Of a stretch of 64,000 bases of DNA, positions 8,928-18,935 are shown one piece after another. Source of the DNA: Curtobacterium sp. BH-2-1-1 (GTDB lineage Bacteria; Actinomycetota; Actinomycetes; Actinomycetales; Microbacteriaceae); assembly GCF_001806325.1 (NCBI RefSeq), contig NZ_CP017580.1, positions 2,914,001 through 2,978,000 of the forward strand, given 5' to 3'. The notes under the pieces are model-generated. The model was not told the origin of the DNA. It saw only the letters and a list, made by a program, of their open reading frames with translations, and did not search any database. Position 1 is the first letter of the stretch. Each line of letters opens with the position of its first letter. The position numbers were made by a program, and so were the translations under genes.

Positions 8928-10124
8928 GTGACCGCAGCCCTCGTCGTGAACTCCGGATCGAGTTCGTTCAAGTACCAGCTCATCGAGCTCGAGGGGGAGC
9001 GCACGCTCGCCTCCGGGCTCGTCGAACGCATCGGCGAGTCGACGGGTGCGTGGAAGCACACCAACGCGCTCACGGGGGAGTCCTCGTCGAACGACTCGAC
9101 CCCGGTGGCCGACCACGCGGCCGGCTTCCAGGCCATGATCGACGCCTTCGCGAAGGTCGGGCCGTCCTTCGACGAGCACCCGCCCGCCGTGGTCGGCCAC
9201 CGCGTCGTGCACGGCGGCACCACCTTCGACCGGGCCACCGTGGTGACGGACGAGGTCGAGCAGCAGATCGAGGCGCTGAACAGCCTCGCGCCGCTGCACA
9301 ACCCGGCGAACCTCGAGGGCATCCGCGCGGCGAAGCAGGTCTTCTCGGACGTGCCGCAGGTCGCCGTGTTCGACACCGCGTTCCACCAGACGATGCCGCC
9401 GCACGCCTACACGTACGCGATCCCGGCCGACCTCGCCGCGAAGTACGCGATCCGCCGCTACGGCATGCACGGGACGAGCCACAAGTACGTGTCCGAGCAG
9501 GCGGCAGAGTTCCTCGGCCGTCCGCTCGCTGAGCTCAAGACGATCGTGCTGCACCTCGGCAACGGGGCGTCCGCCGCGGCGATCGACGGTGGACGCTCGA
9601 TCGAGACCTCGATGGGCCTCACCCCGCTCGAGGGTCTCGTGATGGGCACCCGCTCCGGAGACCTCGACCCCGCGGTCCTCATCCACCTCCACCGCGAGGC
9701 CGGGCTCTCCTTCGACGAGCTCGACACCATGCTCAACAAGGAGTCCGGGCTGCTCGGCCTGACCGGCAACGGGGACATGCGCGACGTGCAGGACGCGGCG
9801 CTGCACGGCGACGAGGTGGCCGAGGCGGCGCTCGCCGTCTACCGCCACCGCATCCGTCGGTACGTCGGCGCCTACACGGCGCAGCTCGGCGGGCTGGACG
9901 CGGTGGTCTTCACCGCGGGGGTCGGCGAGAACAACGCGCTGCTGCGCCGGCGCGTGCTCGCCGGGCTCGAGCACCTGGGCATCGAGATCGATGCGGACCG
10001 CAACGAGTTGGCATCTCGGGAGGCGCGGCGCATCTCCACGGACACGTCGCGCGTCGCGGTGCTCGTGATCCCGACGAACGAGGAACTGGAGATCGCCCGG
10101 CAGTCGGCTGCGGTCGCGCTCTGA
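8928..10124 (+). CDS. ackA: Acetate kinase
   Basis: The protein has 398 residues, the usual family length. It shows AckA signatures: LVVNSGSSSFKYQL at the N-terminus (signature 1), GHRVVHGG and MHGTSHKYV in the middle, and FTAGVGENN near the C-terminus. It interconverts acetyl phosphate plus ADP and acetate plus ATP. I took GTG 8928, preceded by GAGAAAG about nine bases upstream; GTG 8916 would add four residues and cannot be excluded. The pta-ackA spacer carries a half copy (8889-8905) of the palindrome core found at other gene ends in this window. Confidence 0.97.
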   Translation: MTAALVVNSGSSSFKYQLIELEGERTLASGLVERIGESTGAWKHTNALTGESSSNDSTPVADHAAGFQAMIDAFAKVGPSFDEHPPAVVGHRVVHGGTTFDRATVVTDEVEQQIEALNSLAPLHNPANLEGIRAAKQVFSDVPQVAVFDTAFHQTMPPHAYTYAIPADLAAKYAIRRYGMHGTSHKYVSEQAAEFLGRPLAELKTIVLHLGNGASAAAIDGGRSIETSMGLTPLEGLVMGTRSGDLDPAVLIHLHREAGLSFDELDTMLNKESGLLGLTGNGDMRDVQDAALHGDEVAEAALAVYRHRIRRYVGAYTAQLGGLDAVVFTAGVGENNALLRRRVLAGLEHLGIEIDADRNELASREARRISTDTSRVAVLVIPTNEELEIARQSAAVAL

Positions 10125-10185
10125 CGCACGGCGCGGCGCCGCGGGCGGCGGGCACGGCGCGCTTGCGGCGGGCGCGGCGCCGCGA

Positions 10186-10250
10186 TCGAACCACGAATCC
10201 GACGTCGAACCACCGTCGTCGCCCGGTTCGATGTCGGATCCGTGGTTCGA
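10186..10250. terminator. Long hairpin between convergent ackA and oxidoreductase genes
   Basis: Arms 10186-10211 and 10225-10250 form a 26-pair stem with only two mismatched or wobble positions and a 13-base loop. It lies between converging genes, so it probably terminates both. Its sequence is not related to the GGAGGCGCGG palindromes elsewhere in the window. Confidence 0.65.
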
Positions 10251-10270
10251 CGCCGCTGCCGTGGTGGGCG

Positions 10271-10945
10271 TCAGCCGAGCGACGCGACCGCCGCGGGGAT
10301 CGGGGTGTCGCCGCTCGTGACCTCGAACTGCACGCCGACCGCGGTGTCGTCGAGGAGCGCGTGGAGCACCACCGCCGCGACGTCCGCCCGTGGGATCGTG
10401 CCGCGGGGAACCGTGGCGCCGACGTCGACCGTGCCCTGGGGCGGCGTGTCGAGCAGGCCCCCGGGGCGGACGATCGTCCAGCGCAGGTTCCGCGCCCGCA
10501 GGTTCGCGTCCGCCTCGGCCTTCGCGCGGAGGTACACCTGGAAGACGTCGGCCTCGGACCGGGCGGGCACGACCGCACGCTCCGGGTCGTACGAGTCCGC
10601 CGCCATCGCCGAGATCATCACGTAGCGGCGGATGCCGGCGCGCTCGGCCGCGTCCGCCAGGAGGATCGCCCCGTCCCGGTCGACCGAGAGCTTCCGCTCG
10701 GCGCCGCTCCCCGGACCGGCCCCCGCGGCGAACACCACCGCGTCGACCCCGCGCAGCCGGAGCCCGAGTTCGTCGTCGTCGAGCTGCTCGAGGTCCGCGA
10801 CGATCGCCCGTCCGCCCTGCTGCTCCACGTCGGTGACGTGCGCGGGGTTGCGGACGATGGCGACGGCGTCGTGGCCGGCGTCGGTGATCTGGCGGGCGAG
10901 GAGGAGGGCGATCTGGCCGTGGCCTCCGGCGATGGCGATCTTCAT
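10271..10945 (-). CDS. NAD(P)-binding oxidoreductase (atypical SDR, NmrA/YwnB-like)
   Basis: The 224-residue protein begins with a Rossmann motif, MKIAIAGGHGQIA, in the GxxGxxG pattern. It continues with VDAVVFAAGAGPGSG and RYVMISAMAADSYDP, and has YLRAKAEAD at the position of the SDR Tyr/Lys pair. These features match the small atypical SDR proteins annotated as NAD(P)H-binding or NAD-dependent epimerase/dehydratase. The substrate is unknown. The ATG at 10945 precedes the Rossmann motif directly. The gene is divergent from the SRP RNA gene about 40 bases away. Confidence 0.8.
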   Translation of the reverse strand: MKIAIAGGHGQIALLLARQITDAGHDAVAIVRNPAHVTDVEQQGGRAIVADLEQLDDDELGLRLRGVDAVVFAAGAGPGSGAERKLSVDRDGAILLADAAERAGIRRYVMISAMAADSYDPERAVVPARSEADVFQVYLRAKAEADANLRARNLRWTIVRPGGLLDTPPQGTVDVGATVPRGTIPRADVAAVVLHALLDDTAVGVQFEVTSGDTPIPAAVASLG

Positions 10946-10985
10946 GTGTCCGATCTTGCCCGTCGCGTCCGGTAGACTTCTCGGC

Positions 10986-11073
10986 GGCTCCTCACGTGAC
11001 GCCATCCAGGCCAACTCCCCCAGGGCGGAAACGCAGCAAGGGTAACCGGGCTCTGGCGGGTGCGTGAGGAGTC
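10986..11073 (+). ncRNA. ffs: Signal recognition particle RNA, small bacterial type (4.5S)
   Basis: The outer arms CTCCTCACG (10988-10996) and CGTGAGGAG (11063-11071) pair. The apical region carries the conserved SRP domain IV signature GGCGGAAACGCAGCAAGGG with its paired strand. A T-rich run (CTTTTC) follows. The RNA binds Ffh to target membrane proteins to the translocon. Exact ends are estimated. SRP RNA upstream of dnaX-recR is common in actinobacteria; here a giant surface-protein gene sits in between. Confidence 0.93.
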
Positions 11074-11242
11074 TTTTCGTGCGCCCGGCGTCTCTTTCGT
11101 AACGGGTTGCGGACAGCAACCTGATCGTGTGCAAAGATCGCCCTCAGGAACCCCCAACCAGGGCTCCTGACCCTCCACCGCCTCACCAGCGGGGGAGTTC
11201 CGGATCAGGTGGCGAGCGCGCTCGCCAGGAAAAGAGACACGC

Positions 11243-14200
11243 ATGCGCAGGCACGTGTCGCTGCGGGGTACCCGTGTACCCACGACGGCGGGCGACTGGA
11301 CACGACGGATCTTCGGTGCTGGCGGCCGAGCTCGACGACGAGCATCGGACGATCGGCGTCTCCTCCTGCGCGGCGGCGTCATCGCCACGGTGACGGCGCT
11401 CCTCGCCGCCACCGTGGCGATCCAACCCGCTGCGGCTGCACAGACCGACGTCTCCGAGGCCGAGGGGCTCCTGCTCAGCGGCTCGGGCATCGTGGACGTC
11501 GACGGCATCGCCCAGCTCGGCGGCGCCTACTCCGCACGCGGTGCGACGACCGGCGGCGGGACGACGAACCAGCCGCTCAACGTCGAGGCCCTGAACACCG
11601 TGGGGGTGGACCTCGGCAACGACGTCGACCTGCTCGGGGCGAACGGCATCCTCACCCTCGGGGTGGCCGGCCAGTACGCGACGACCTCGGCGAACGGTGC
11701 GACGGCGTCCTCCGGCCTCCTGACGAACGACGGCGGCATCGGCGTCGGTACCGGGATCGGCACCGGGGCGTCGACGCTCGACCTCAACCCGCTCTTCAGC
11801 CGGGTCGGTGCCGACACGACGGTGCTCTCGAACGCGCAGCTGCGTGTCGGGGCGCTCGCCTCGACCCTGTCCGCGACGCGCGGCGCGACGGTCAGCACCA
11901 CGAGCGACTACCGGATCGCCGGAGCCGACCTCACGCTGACGAGCCCCGCCGTCCAGGGGCTGACGACCTCGCTCCGTGACGAGCTCCGCACGGTGTCGGG
12001 TTCGGTGAACGGCGTCTTCGGCACCGGGGGAGCGCTGCAGGGCACCACCGCAGCGGTGTCCGGCCAGATCCAGACACTCCTCCGCCAGGCGCTGCTCGGC
12101 ACGGTGAACGTGAGCGGCACCACCATCACCGCGAACGTGAACCTCAACCTCGACGGCACCCTCACGCAGGTCCTCCAGCAGCCGCTCACGGACGGCGCCG
12201 TGACGATCGTCCCGGCGACCGGCACGATCACGGTGGACCTCGACAAGCTCACGGCCCTCAACGGCCAGCCCGCGAACACCCCGGTGCTGACGACGGTCGC
12301 CGTGGACTCGATCAACCAGAGCATCGCCACGATCCTCGGCACGCAGCTGCCCACCACGCTGCAGACGGCGGTCGTCAACACGATCAACTCCACCGCGGTT
12401 CGCGTGAACATCGCCACCAACGCCACCGTCCTCGGGCAGTCGGCCGCCGCGATCGGTCTGCAGGTCGACACGACCCTCGGCGCGCTGGCCGGCACCGCGA
12501 CGGCGAACCCGACCGTCACCGCATCGGGGAGCCTCGTCGGCCTGCCGCTGCCCCTCGGCACCGTGCTCGCGCCGGTCGTCTCCGGCATCGTCGTCCCGAC
12601 CCTGCAGACCGCGCTCCGGCCGATCATCGGCGGGACCGCCCTCACGCAGCTCGGCACCACCCTGACCACCACGACCACAGCCGTGGCGACGCTGCTGTCG
12701 CCGGTCGTCCTGCTCCTCCGCCAGGTCGTCGACCTCACCGTCAACGCGCAGGACACCACGACCGGGTTCCGCGACCGCCGCGGGTACGACCCCGGCTCGC
12801 GGAGCGTGCACGCCCTGCGGCTGTCGATCCTGCCCGGGGCGAACGTCGCCACCGTCGACCTCGCCACGTCGACCGTGCGGGCCTCGGCCTTCGTCGCGCC
12901 GACCATCACGGCACCGACCGCGAACCAGGTGTTCAGCGTGCCGACGGCGTCCTCCACCCGCAGCGTCACCGTCAGCGGTGCCGGCGAGCCCGGAGCCACG
13001 ATCGCCGTGACCCTCGGCGGCGGCCGGACGGGCACCGCGACCGTGGCGGCCAACGGGACGTGGACCACCTCGGTGGCGAACGTGCCCACCGGCTCGTACA
13101 CGGCGACCGCGACCCAGACCGTCGGGGGAGCAGCGGCGGGCTCGGCCACGCAGCAATTCTCCGTCGTCGCGCAGCAGGCCCTGACCATCTCGACGCCGAC
13201 CGCGGGGCAGACCTTCACGACCACCGGCACCACCGCGCCGGTGACCCTGGCCGGCACCGCGACCGCGAACGCCCGCATCGACGTCGACCTCGGCGGCGGC
13301 CTCACCGCGACCGGCACGGCGAACGCGAGCGGCGCGTGGAGCATCACGGTGCCGGACGTCCCGATCGGCGAACCGACCGCGAGCGTGACGCAGACCGTCG
13401 GGGACACCACCTCGGCGCCCGTGACCCGGGCCTTCCGGGTCGTCGCCGCAGCCGGCCTCACGGTCGACAGCCCGACGGCCGGCCAGGACTTCCCGCTCGC
13501 CGGCACCACCCGGGACGTGCCGTTCTCCGGTTCGGCGCAGCCCGGCGCACGGGTCGACGTCGACCTCGGTGGCGGCCGCACGGCCACGACCACGGCGAAC
13601 GCCGGCGGTACCTGGTCGACGACGGTGACGGGTGTCCCCGCGGGGTCGTACTCCGCCCAGGTGACGCAGACCGTCGGGTCCTCGACGAGTGCCCCCGTGA
13701 CACGTGCCTTCACGGTCACGGCCGCCCCGGCGCTGACGATCGACGCACCCGAGGACGGCAGCACGATCACCGTCGCGGACCCGACCTCGACCACGCCCGT
13801 CACGGTGTCCGGCACCGCCGCACCGAACGCGCAGGTCACGGTCGGCATCGGCGGGTCCTTCACCGCGACGGTGACCGCGACAGGCGGCGGCGACTGGGAG
13901 GAGACCTTCCAGGGCGTCCCGGTCGGCGACCGCACCGCGACCGCTCGGCAGACCGTGGGCGGGACGACCTCCGGCCCCGTGACGAGCGACTTCACCGTCG
14001 CCGCCGGTGACCCGATCGCGATCACCGCCCCGGCACCCGGTGCCACCGTCACCGTGCTCGACGCGGACACGACGACCGACCTCGACGTGACCGGCACCGC
14101 CGAGCCCGGCGCCGACGTCGCGATCTCGCTCGGCGGCGGGCTGACCGCCACCGCGACCGCGAACGGCGACGGGGACTGGACCGCCACGGTCCAGGACGTC

Positions 14201-17200
14201 CCGGTCGGCCGGTACACGATCCAGGCGACGCAGACCGTGGGCGGGACCACCTCGCCGGCCGTCCGCCAGGTCGTGACGGTCGTCGCCGGCGCGGCGCTCG
14301 CCGTGACCTCGCCGACCCAGGACGGCACGACCGACGTCGCGACCGACGACTCGACGATCGACGTCGTCGTCTCGGGCACCGCGCAGCCGGGCGCCGGCAT
14401 CAGCGTGGTCCTCGACGGGACGGGCGACCCGGTCACCACGACCGCCGGCGACGACGGTGCGTGGTCGGTGACCCTGCCGGACGTCGGCACGGGCGACCAC
14501 ACCGCGAGCGTCACGCAGACGGTCGGCGGGCAGACGTCCGCAGCCGTCGACCGGGACTTCGCGATCGCCGTCGCCGACGACCTGGTGATCGAGTCGCCCA
14601 CGGACGCGCAGGAGGTCCCCGCGGGAGCGGGCGGCCAGATCGGCGTCGTCGTGCGCGGCACCGCCGAGCCGGGTGCGAGCGTGCGGGTCACGGTCGACGA
14701 CGGCGACCCGGTCGACGTGGTCGCCGACGGCTCCGGCAACTGGGCGACCGACCCGACGCAGCTCGGCATCGGCGACCACACCGTCACCGCCGTGCAGACC
14801 GTGAACGGCACGACCGGACCCACGGTGACGCGCGACTTCACCGTCGTGCCGGGGACCGCCGTCGCGATCGACTCGCCGGCCGTCGGTTCGCGCTTCGTCG
14901 TCGTCGACGGCGACGCGACCGCGACCGTCCCGATCTCCGGCACCTCGGAGCCGGACGCGGACATCTCGGTCTCGCTCGGCCCGGACACGCAGTTCACCAC
15001 CACGGCCGACGGCGACGGCGTGTGGAGCGTCGACGCCACCGGTCTCGCACCCACCGGCACGTACACGGTGAACGCGAGCCAGAGCGTCGAGGGCGTGGTC
15101 ACCACCGCGATCCCGACCACGTTCCAGGTCGTCACGGCCGCGCAGCTCGCGATCACCGCCCCCGGCACGGCGCCGATCACGGTCGCGGGCGACGACGTCC
15201 GACGTGACGTGACGGTCTCCGGCACCGGCCAGCCCGGCGCCGCGGTGACCGCGAGCACGACCGGCGAGGACGACCAGCGGACGACGGTCGCCCCGGACGG
15301 CACCTGGTCGGTGACCTTCCCGGACCTCGCGGTCGGCGAGCACCCGGTGTCGGTGACGCAGACGCTGCCCGGGACGGTCTCGTCCCCGGCCGTCTCCGAC
15401 CCGGCGACGCGCACCGTCACGATCGAGGCCGCGGACACGGTCACGGTGACGACCCCGGCCGCCGACACCGTGCTGCTCGTCCCGGACGCCGACGCGACGC
15501 GTGACGTCACGGTCACCGGGACGGCCGAGCCGAACGCTCCGGTCACGGTGCGACTCGGCGACGACGAGGCGACCACCACCGCGGACGGCGACGGCGACTG
15601 GACCGTCACGTTCGGCGGGGTCGGTGTCGGTGACCCGACGCTCATCGCGACCCAGACGGTCGGCGGGACCAGCGCCTCCAGTCCCGCACAGACCGTCACC
15701 GTCCGTGCCGGGACCGCGCTCTCCCTGACCGCTCCGACGAACGGCGCCGTCCTGACGGTCGCCGACGCGGCCGGCACGGCCGACGTGCGGGCCGCGGGAC
15801 GGGCACAGGGCGGGGCCACCGTCACGGTGACACTGTCGAACGGTGACTCCGACGAGGTGACCGCCGCTGCCGACGGCGCCTGGGAGACGACGTTCGCGGA
15901 CGTCCCGGTCGGCGACTACACGGTCCGCGCGACGCAGGTCGTCGGCGGGCAGACGTCGGCACCCGTCACCGCGGCGGTGTCGGTCCGCGCCGGTGCGCCG
16001 CTCACGGTGACGACCCCGGCGGGGGCCACCTCCGTGACGGTGGCGGACTACGACGCGACGACCGACGTGCGGTTCGCCGGCACCGGTCAGCCCGGGGCGA
16101 CCGTCACGGTCGACCTCGGTGACGGCGGGACCGCGACGGCACGGGTCGACGACGACGGGGACTGGGCCACGACGGTCGAGGACGTGCCCACCGGTTCGTG
16201 GACGGCGGAGGTCACCCAGGCCGTGAACGGGACGACGAGCGCGGCGGTCGCACGACCGGTGTCCGTCGTCGCCGCGGCCGACCTGACCGTCCGCCAGCCC
16301 GACGAGGACCCGATCACCGTCGCGGACGGCGACGCCACCACCACGGTGACGATCGCCGGTGACGCCCAGCCGGGCGCCACCGTCACGGTCACCGTCGACG
16401 ACCGCGACCCCGTCGAGGTCACCGCCGGTGACGACGGCGCGTGGAGCGTCGACGTGCCGGACCTCGGCGTCGGCACGCACGACGTCAGCGTCACGCAGAC
16501 GGTCGACGGGTCCACGTCCACCACCCCGGTCGAGTCGGCCTTCGAGATCGAGGCCGGAGCCCCGGTCGAGATCGCCGAACCGACGGCAGGCCAGGAGTAC
16601 ACCGTCGCCGGCGAGGGCGCGACCACCACGGTCGACGTCAGCGGGACGGCGGAGCCCGGTGCGACCGTCGTGGTCGACCTCGGCGGCGGACGCAGCGAGT
16701 CCACCACCGCGGACACCGACGGCGACTGGAGCGTCTCGGTGCCCGACGTGCCCGCGGGCACCCCGACCGTCAGCGTCACGCAGCGGATCGGTGACACCGT
16801 CTCCGCCCCGGTCACCGTCGGCATCCGGGTGCTCGTCGCGGACCCGATCACGATCGCCACCCCGGCGAACGGGTCGACCGTGCGCGTCGCGCAGCAGGAC
16901 TCGATCGCGACCGTGACCGCGAACGGCGCCGCCGAGCCGCTGGCGACCGTCCGGGTGGCGGTCGACGGGGGCTACCCCCGGACCGTGACGGCGACCGCCG
17001 CCGGCACCTGGTCCGTCGACCTCGAGGGCCTCGGCACCGGCGAGCACACCGTCCGTGCCACCCAGACGGTCGAGGGATCGACCTCGGCGCCGGTCTCGAC
17101 GACCTTCACGGTCGCCGCGGGTGCAGCGCTGACGGTCGACACGCCGGCGTACGGCGACACCGTGACCGTGCCGGCCGGCACCACGACCGCGAGCGTCCCG

Positions 17201-18793
17201 GTCAGCGGCCAGGGGCAGCCCGGCGGCACCGTGCGGATCGTGACCGACGACGGCGACCCCGTCCAGGTCCCGGTCGGCCCGGACGGCCGCTGGTCGACCG
17301 AGCTCACCGGTCTCGATGCCGGCGACCACACGATCGTCGTCACGCAGGTCGTGAACGGCACGACGTCGTCGCCGATCGAGCGCGACCTGACGGTGGAGGT
17401 CGCCGCGGTGGACACGATCGTCGTCACCTCCCCGGAGAACGGCACCGCCTACCGCGTGCTCGGCGGCTCCACGGACGTCCGGGTCACCGGTGTCTCCGCC
17501 CCGAACGCGGCCGTCTCGGTCCGCGTCGACGGCGGGGCCCCGGTCACGACGACGGCGGACGGCGACGGCGAGTGGGCCGTCACCGTGCCGGACGTCGGCA
17601 CCGGCCCGCACACGATCGCCGCCGCGCAGACGGTCGGTGGGACGACGACGAACGCACCGCAGGTCGGGTTCTCCGTCGCCGCGGCCGCACCGGTCCGGGT
17701 CACCAGCCCGACCGACGGCCAGGTCGTCCCGACCACCGGTGCCACGACGTCGATCCCGGTCAGCGGCACCGCCGAGCCGGGCGCCACGGTCTCCGTCGAC
17801 ATCGACGGCCGGACCGCGACGACGACCGCGGGTGGTGACGGTTCGTGGACCGTCACCGTCACCCGGGTCCCGCCGGGCACCCACACCGTGTCGGTCACCG
17901 AGACCGTCGGCGGCGTGACCTCCGACCCGGTGACGAGCACCGTGCGGGTCGTGGTCGCCCAGCCGACCGACGTGACCATCACGAGCCCGGTCCCCGGCCA
18001 GCTCATCCCCGCGACGGGCACCGGTGACACCGGCAGCTTCACGGTGACCGGGCACGCCACACCGGGAGCGCTCGTCACGGTGCGCCTGTCGAACGGGCAG
18101 GTCCGCACCACGACCGCGGACGCCGACGGCGACTGGAGCGTCACGTTCGACCGCGTCCCCGAGGGGGAGTGGACCATCGAGGCGTCGCAGTCCGTGAACG
18201 GCACGACGACGGTCTCGCAGCCGGTCCCGATCGTGGTCGACGCGGTGGAGCCGCTCGCGGTCACCTCGCCGACGCCGGGCGCGCACCAGACGGCCTCGGC
18301 CGCCGGGACCGTCGACTGGCGGGTCACCGGGACCGCCGAGCCGGGAGCGACCGTCACGGTCGTCGCCGACGACGGCACGCCCGTCACGACGACGGCGGCC
18401 GAGGACGGCACCTGGTCGGTCGTCCTGCGACTGGCGGTCGGGCAGCACACCATCCGCGTGACGCAGACGGTGGCGGGTGCGACGTCGGCCGTGCAGTCGG
18501 TCGCGGTCGTGGTCGACGCCGCGGTGCCGGGTGGCCCCGGCACGCCGGGGACGCCCGGGACGCCCGGAACGCCCGGTGCGCCCGGCGCGCCTGGGACTCC
18601 GGGTGCGCCCGGGGCCGGCGGCAACGCGTCCGGGAACGGGAGCGGGACCGGTTCCGGGTCCGGTGGGCTCGCCTTCACCGGCGCCGACGTGGCCCCGCTC
18701 GCCGGGGCAGCGGGTGGCCTGGTGGTGCTCGGCTTCCTCCTGCTGGGCCTGTCGCGGCTCGCCCGCGGCCTCCGCCGCCGCGGACGCGTCTGA
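11243..18793 (+). CDS. Giant sortase-anchored surface protein with 20 Ig-like repeats
   Basis: The protein has 2516 residues. It begins with an unusually long signal peptide whose hydrophobic core (about residues 45-62) ends in AAAAQTD. The N-terminal globular region (about 65-550) resembles the choice-of-anchor G surface domain. Twenty tandem Ig-like repeats of about 94 residues follow (about 552-2430), each with a pattern like SGTAEPGATVTV...DGDWTVT...VPVGDYT...TQTVGGTTSAPV. A collagen-like stretch of GTP/GAP triplets and a Gly/Ser linker lead to LAFTG (about 2476-2480), a membrane segment and RRRGRV. Sortase cleavage in LAFTG should attach it to peptidoglycan. A role as an adhesin is inference. 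AGGAAAAG lies 15-8 bases before the ATG. Confidence 0.88.
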   Translation: MRRHVSLRGTRVPTTAGDWTRRIFGAGGRARRRASDDRRLLLRGGVIATVTALLAATVAIQPAAAAQTDVSEAEGLLLSGSGIVDVDGIAQLGGAYSARGATTGGGTTNQPLNVEALNTVGVDLGNDVDLLGANGILTLGVAGQYATTSANGATASSGLLTNDGGIGVGTGIGTGASTLDLNPLFSRVGADTTVLSNAQLRVGALASTLSATRGATVSTTSDYRIAGADLTLTSPAVQGLTTSLRDELRTVSGSVNGVFGTGGALQGTTAAVSGQIQTLLRQALLGTVNVSGTTITANVNLNLDGTLTQVLQQPLTDGAVTIVPATGTITVDLDKLTALNGQPANTPVLTTVAVDSINQSIATILGTQLPTTLQTAVVNTINSTAVRVNIATNATVLGQSAAAIGLQVDTTLGALAGTATANPTVTASGSLVGLPLPLGTVLAPVVSGIVVPTLQTALRPIIGGTALTQLGTTLTTTTTAVATLLSPVVLLLRQVVDLTVNAQDTTTGFRDRRGYDPGSRSVHALRLSILPGANVATVDLATSTVRASAFVAPTITAPTANQVFSVPTASSTRSVTVSGAGEPGATIAVTLGGGRTGTATVAANGTWTTSVANVPTGSYTATATQTVGGAAAGSATQQFSVVAQQALTISTPTAGQTFTTTGTTAPVTLAGTATANARIDVDLGGGLTATGTANASGAWSITVPDVPIGEPTASVTQTVGDTTSAPVTRAFRVVAAAGLTVDSPTAGQDFPLAGTTRDVPFSGSAQPGARVDVDLGGGRTATTTANAGGTWSTTVTGVPAGSYSAQVTQTVGSSTSAPVTRAFTVTAAPALTIDAPEDGSTITVADPTSTTPVTVSGTAAPNAQVTVGIGGSFTATVTATGGGDWEETFQGVPVGDRTATARQTVGGTTSGPVTSDFTVAAGDPIAITAPAPGATVTVLDADTTTDLDVTGTAEPGADVAISLGGGLTATATANGDGDWTATVQDVPVGRYTIQATQTVGGTTSPAVRQVVTVVAGAALAVTSPTQDGTTDVATDDSTIDVVVSGTAQPGAGISVVLDGTGDPVTTTAGDDGAWSVTLPDVGTGDHTASVTQTVGGQTSAAVDRDFAIAVADDLVIESPTDAQEVPAGAGGQIGVVVRGTAEPGASVRVTVDDGDPVDVVADGSGNWATDPTQLGIGDHTVTAVQTVNGTTGPTVTRDFTVVPGTAVAIDSPAVGSRFVVVDGDATATVPISGTSEPDADISVSLGPDTQFTTTADGDGVWSVDATGLAPTGTYTVNASQSVEGVVTTAIPTTFQVVTAAQLAITAPGTAPITVAGDDVRRDVTVSGTGQPGAAVTASTTGEDDQRTTVAPDGTWSVTFPDLAVGEHPVSVTQTLPGTVSSPAVSDPATRTVTIEAADTVTVTTPAADTVLLVPDADATRDVTVTGTAEPNAPVTVRLGDDEATTTADGDGDWTVTFGGVGVGDPTLIATQTVGGTSASSPAQTVTVRAGTALSLTAPTNGAVLTVADAAGTADVRAAGRAQGGATVTVTLSNGDSDEVTAAADGAWETTFADVPVGDYTVRATQVVGGQTSAPVTAAVSVRAGAPLTVTTPAGATSVTVADYDATTDVRFAGTGQPGATVTVDLGDGGTATARVDDDGDWATTVEDVPTGSWTAEVTQAVNGTTSAAVARPVSVVAAADLTVRQPDEDPITVADGDATTTVTIAGDAQPGATVTVTVDDRDPVEVTAGDDGAWSVDVPDLGVGTHDVSVTQTVDGSTSTTPVESAFEIEAGAPVEIAEPTAGQEYTVAGEGATTTVDVSGTAEPGATVVVDLGGGRSESTTADTDGDWSVSVPDVPAGTPTVSVTQRIGDTVSAPVTVGIRVLVADPITIATPANGSTVRVAQQDSIATVTANGAAEPLATVRVAVDGGYPRTVTATAAGTWSVDLEGLGTGEHTVRATQTVEGSTSAPVSTTFTVAAGAALTVDTPAYGDTVTVPAGTTTASVPVSGQGQPGGTVRIVTDDGDPVQVPVGPDGRWSTELTGLDAGDHTIVVTQVVNGTTSSPIERDLTVEVAAVDTIVVTSPENGTAYRVLGGSTDVRVTGVSAPNAAVSVRVDGGAPVTTTADGDGEWAVTVPDVGTGPHTIAAAQTVGGTTTNAPQVGFSVAAAAPVRVTSPTDGQVVPTTGATTSIPVSGTAEPGATVSVDIDGRTATTTAGGDGSWTVTVTRVPPGTHTVSVTETVGGVTSDPVTSTVRVVVAQPTDVTITSPVPGQLIPATGTGDTGSFTVTGHATPGALVTVRLSNGQVRTTTADADGDWSVTFDRVPEGEWTIEASQSVNGTTTVSQPVPIVVDAVEPLAVTSPTPGAHQTASAAGTVDWRVTGTAEPGATVTVVADDGTPVTTTAAEDGTWSVVLRLAVGQHTIRVTQTVAGATSAVQSVAVVVDAAVPGGPGTPGTPGTPGTPGAPGAPGTPGAPGAGGNASGNGSGTGSGSGGLAFTGADVAPLAGAAGGLVVLGFLLLGLSRLARGLRRRGRV
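12897..18530 (+). repeat. Twenty in-gene tandem repeats of about 280 bases
   Basis: These encode the Ig-like domains. Every copy keeps the SGTAxPGA-like and TQTVxGTTSAPV-like blocks. Copies have diverged in sequence but not in spacing, which suggests old duplications. The region is the main reason very long antisense frames appear opposite this gene. Confidence 0.85.
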
Positions 18794-18807
18794 GTCCGTC
18801 GCACGCA

Positions 18808-18857
18808 CGAACCGCGCCTCCCGTCCCGTCGTCTGCACGGACGGGAGGCGCGGTTCG
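18808..18857. terminator. Palindromic terminator after the surface-protein gene
   Basis: Arms 18808-18826 and 18839-18857 form a perfect 19-pair stem with a 12-base loop. The second arm contains the recurrent core GGAGGCGCGG. It lies 15 bases after the stop of the giant gene and before the dnaX promoter. Confidence 0.75.
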
Positions 18858-18935
18858 TCACGTGCCCGCCGCCCACTTCCCACAGGTGGTCCGGTCCGAC
18901 CATCGGGTGTCGGTCGTCCCGGCTACCCTTGGGGC

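Noticed and set aside
12897..18530. Regular repeats as a possible CRISPR array
   Set aside because: The unit is about 280 bases, encodes diverging Ig-like domains in frame, and has no short identical repeats with unique spacers.
11183..18883. A 2566-codon open frame on the minus strand
   Set aside because: It is the antisense of the repeat-rich giant surface-protein gene. The product is an Arg/Asp/Gly low-complexity shadow with no domains, caused by high GC content and repetition.
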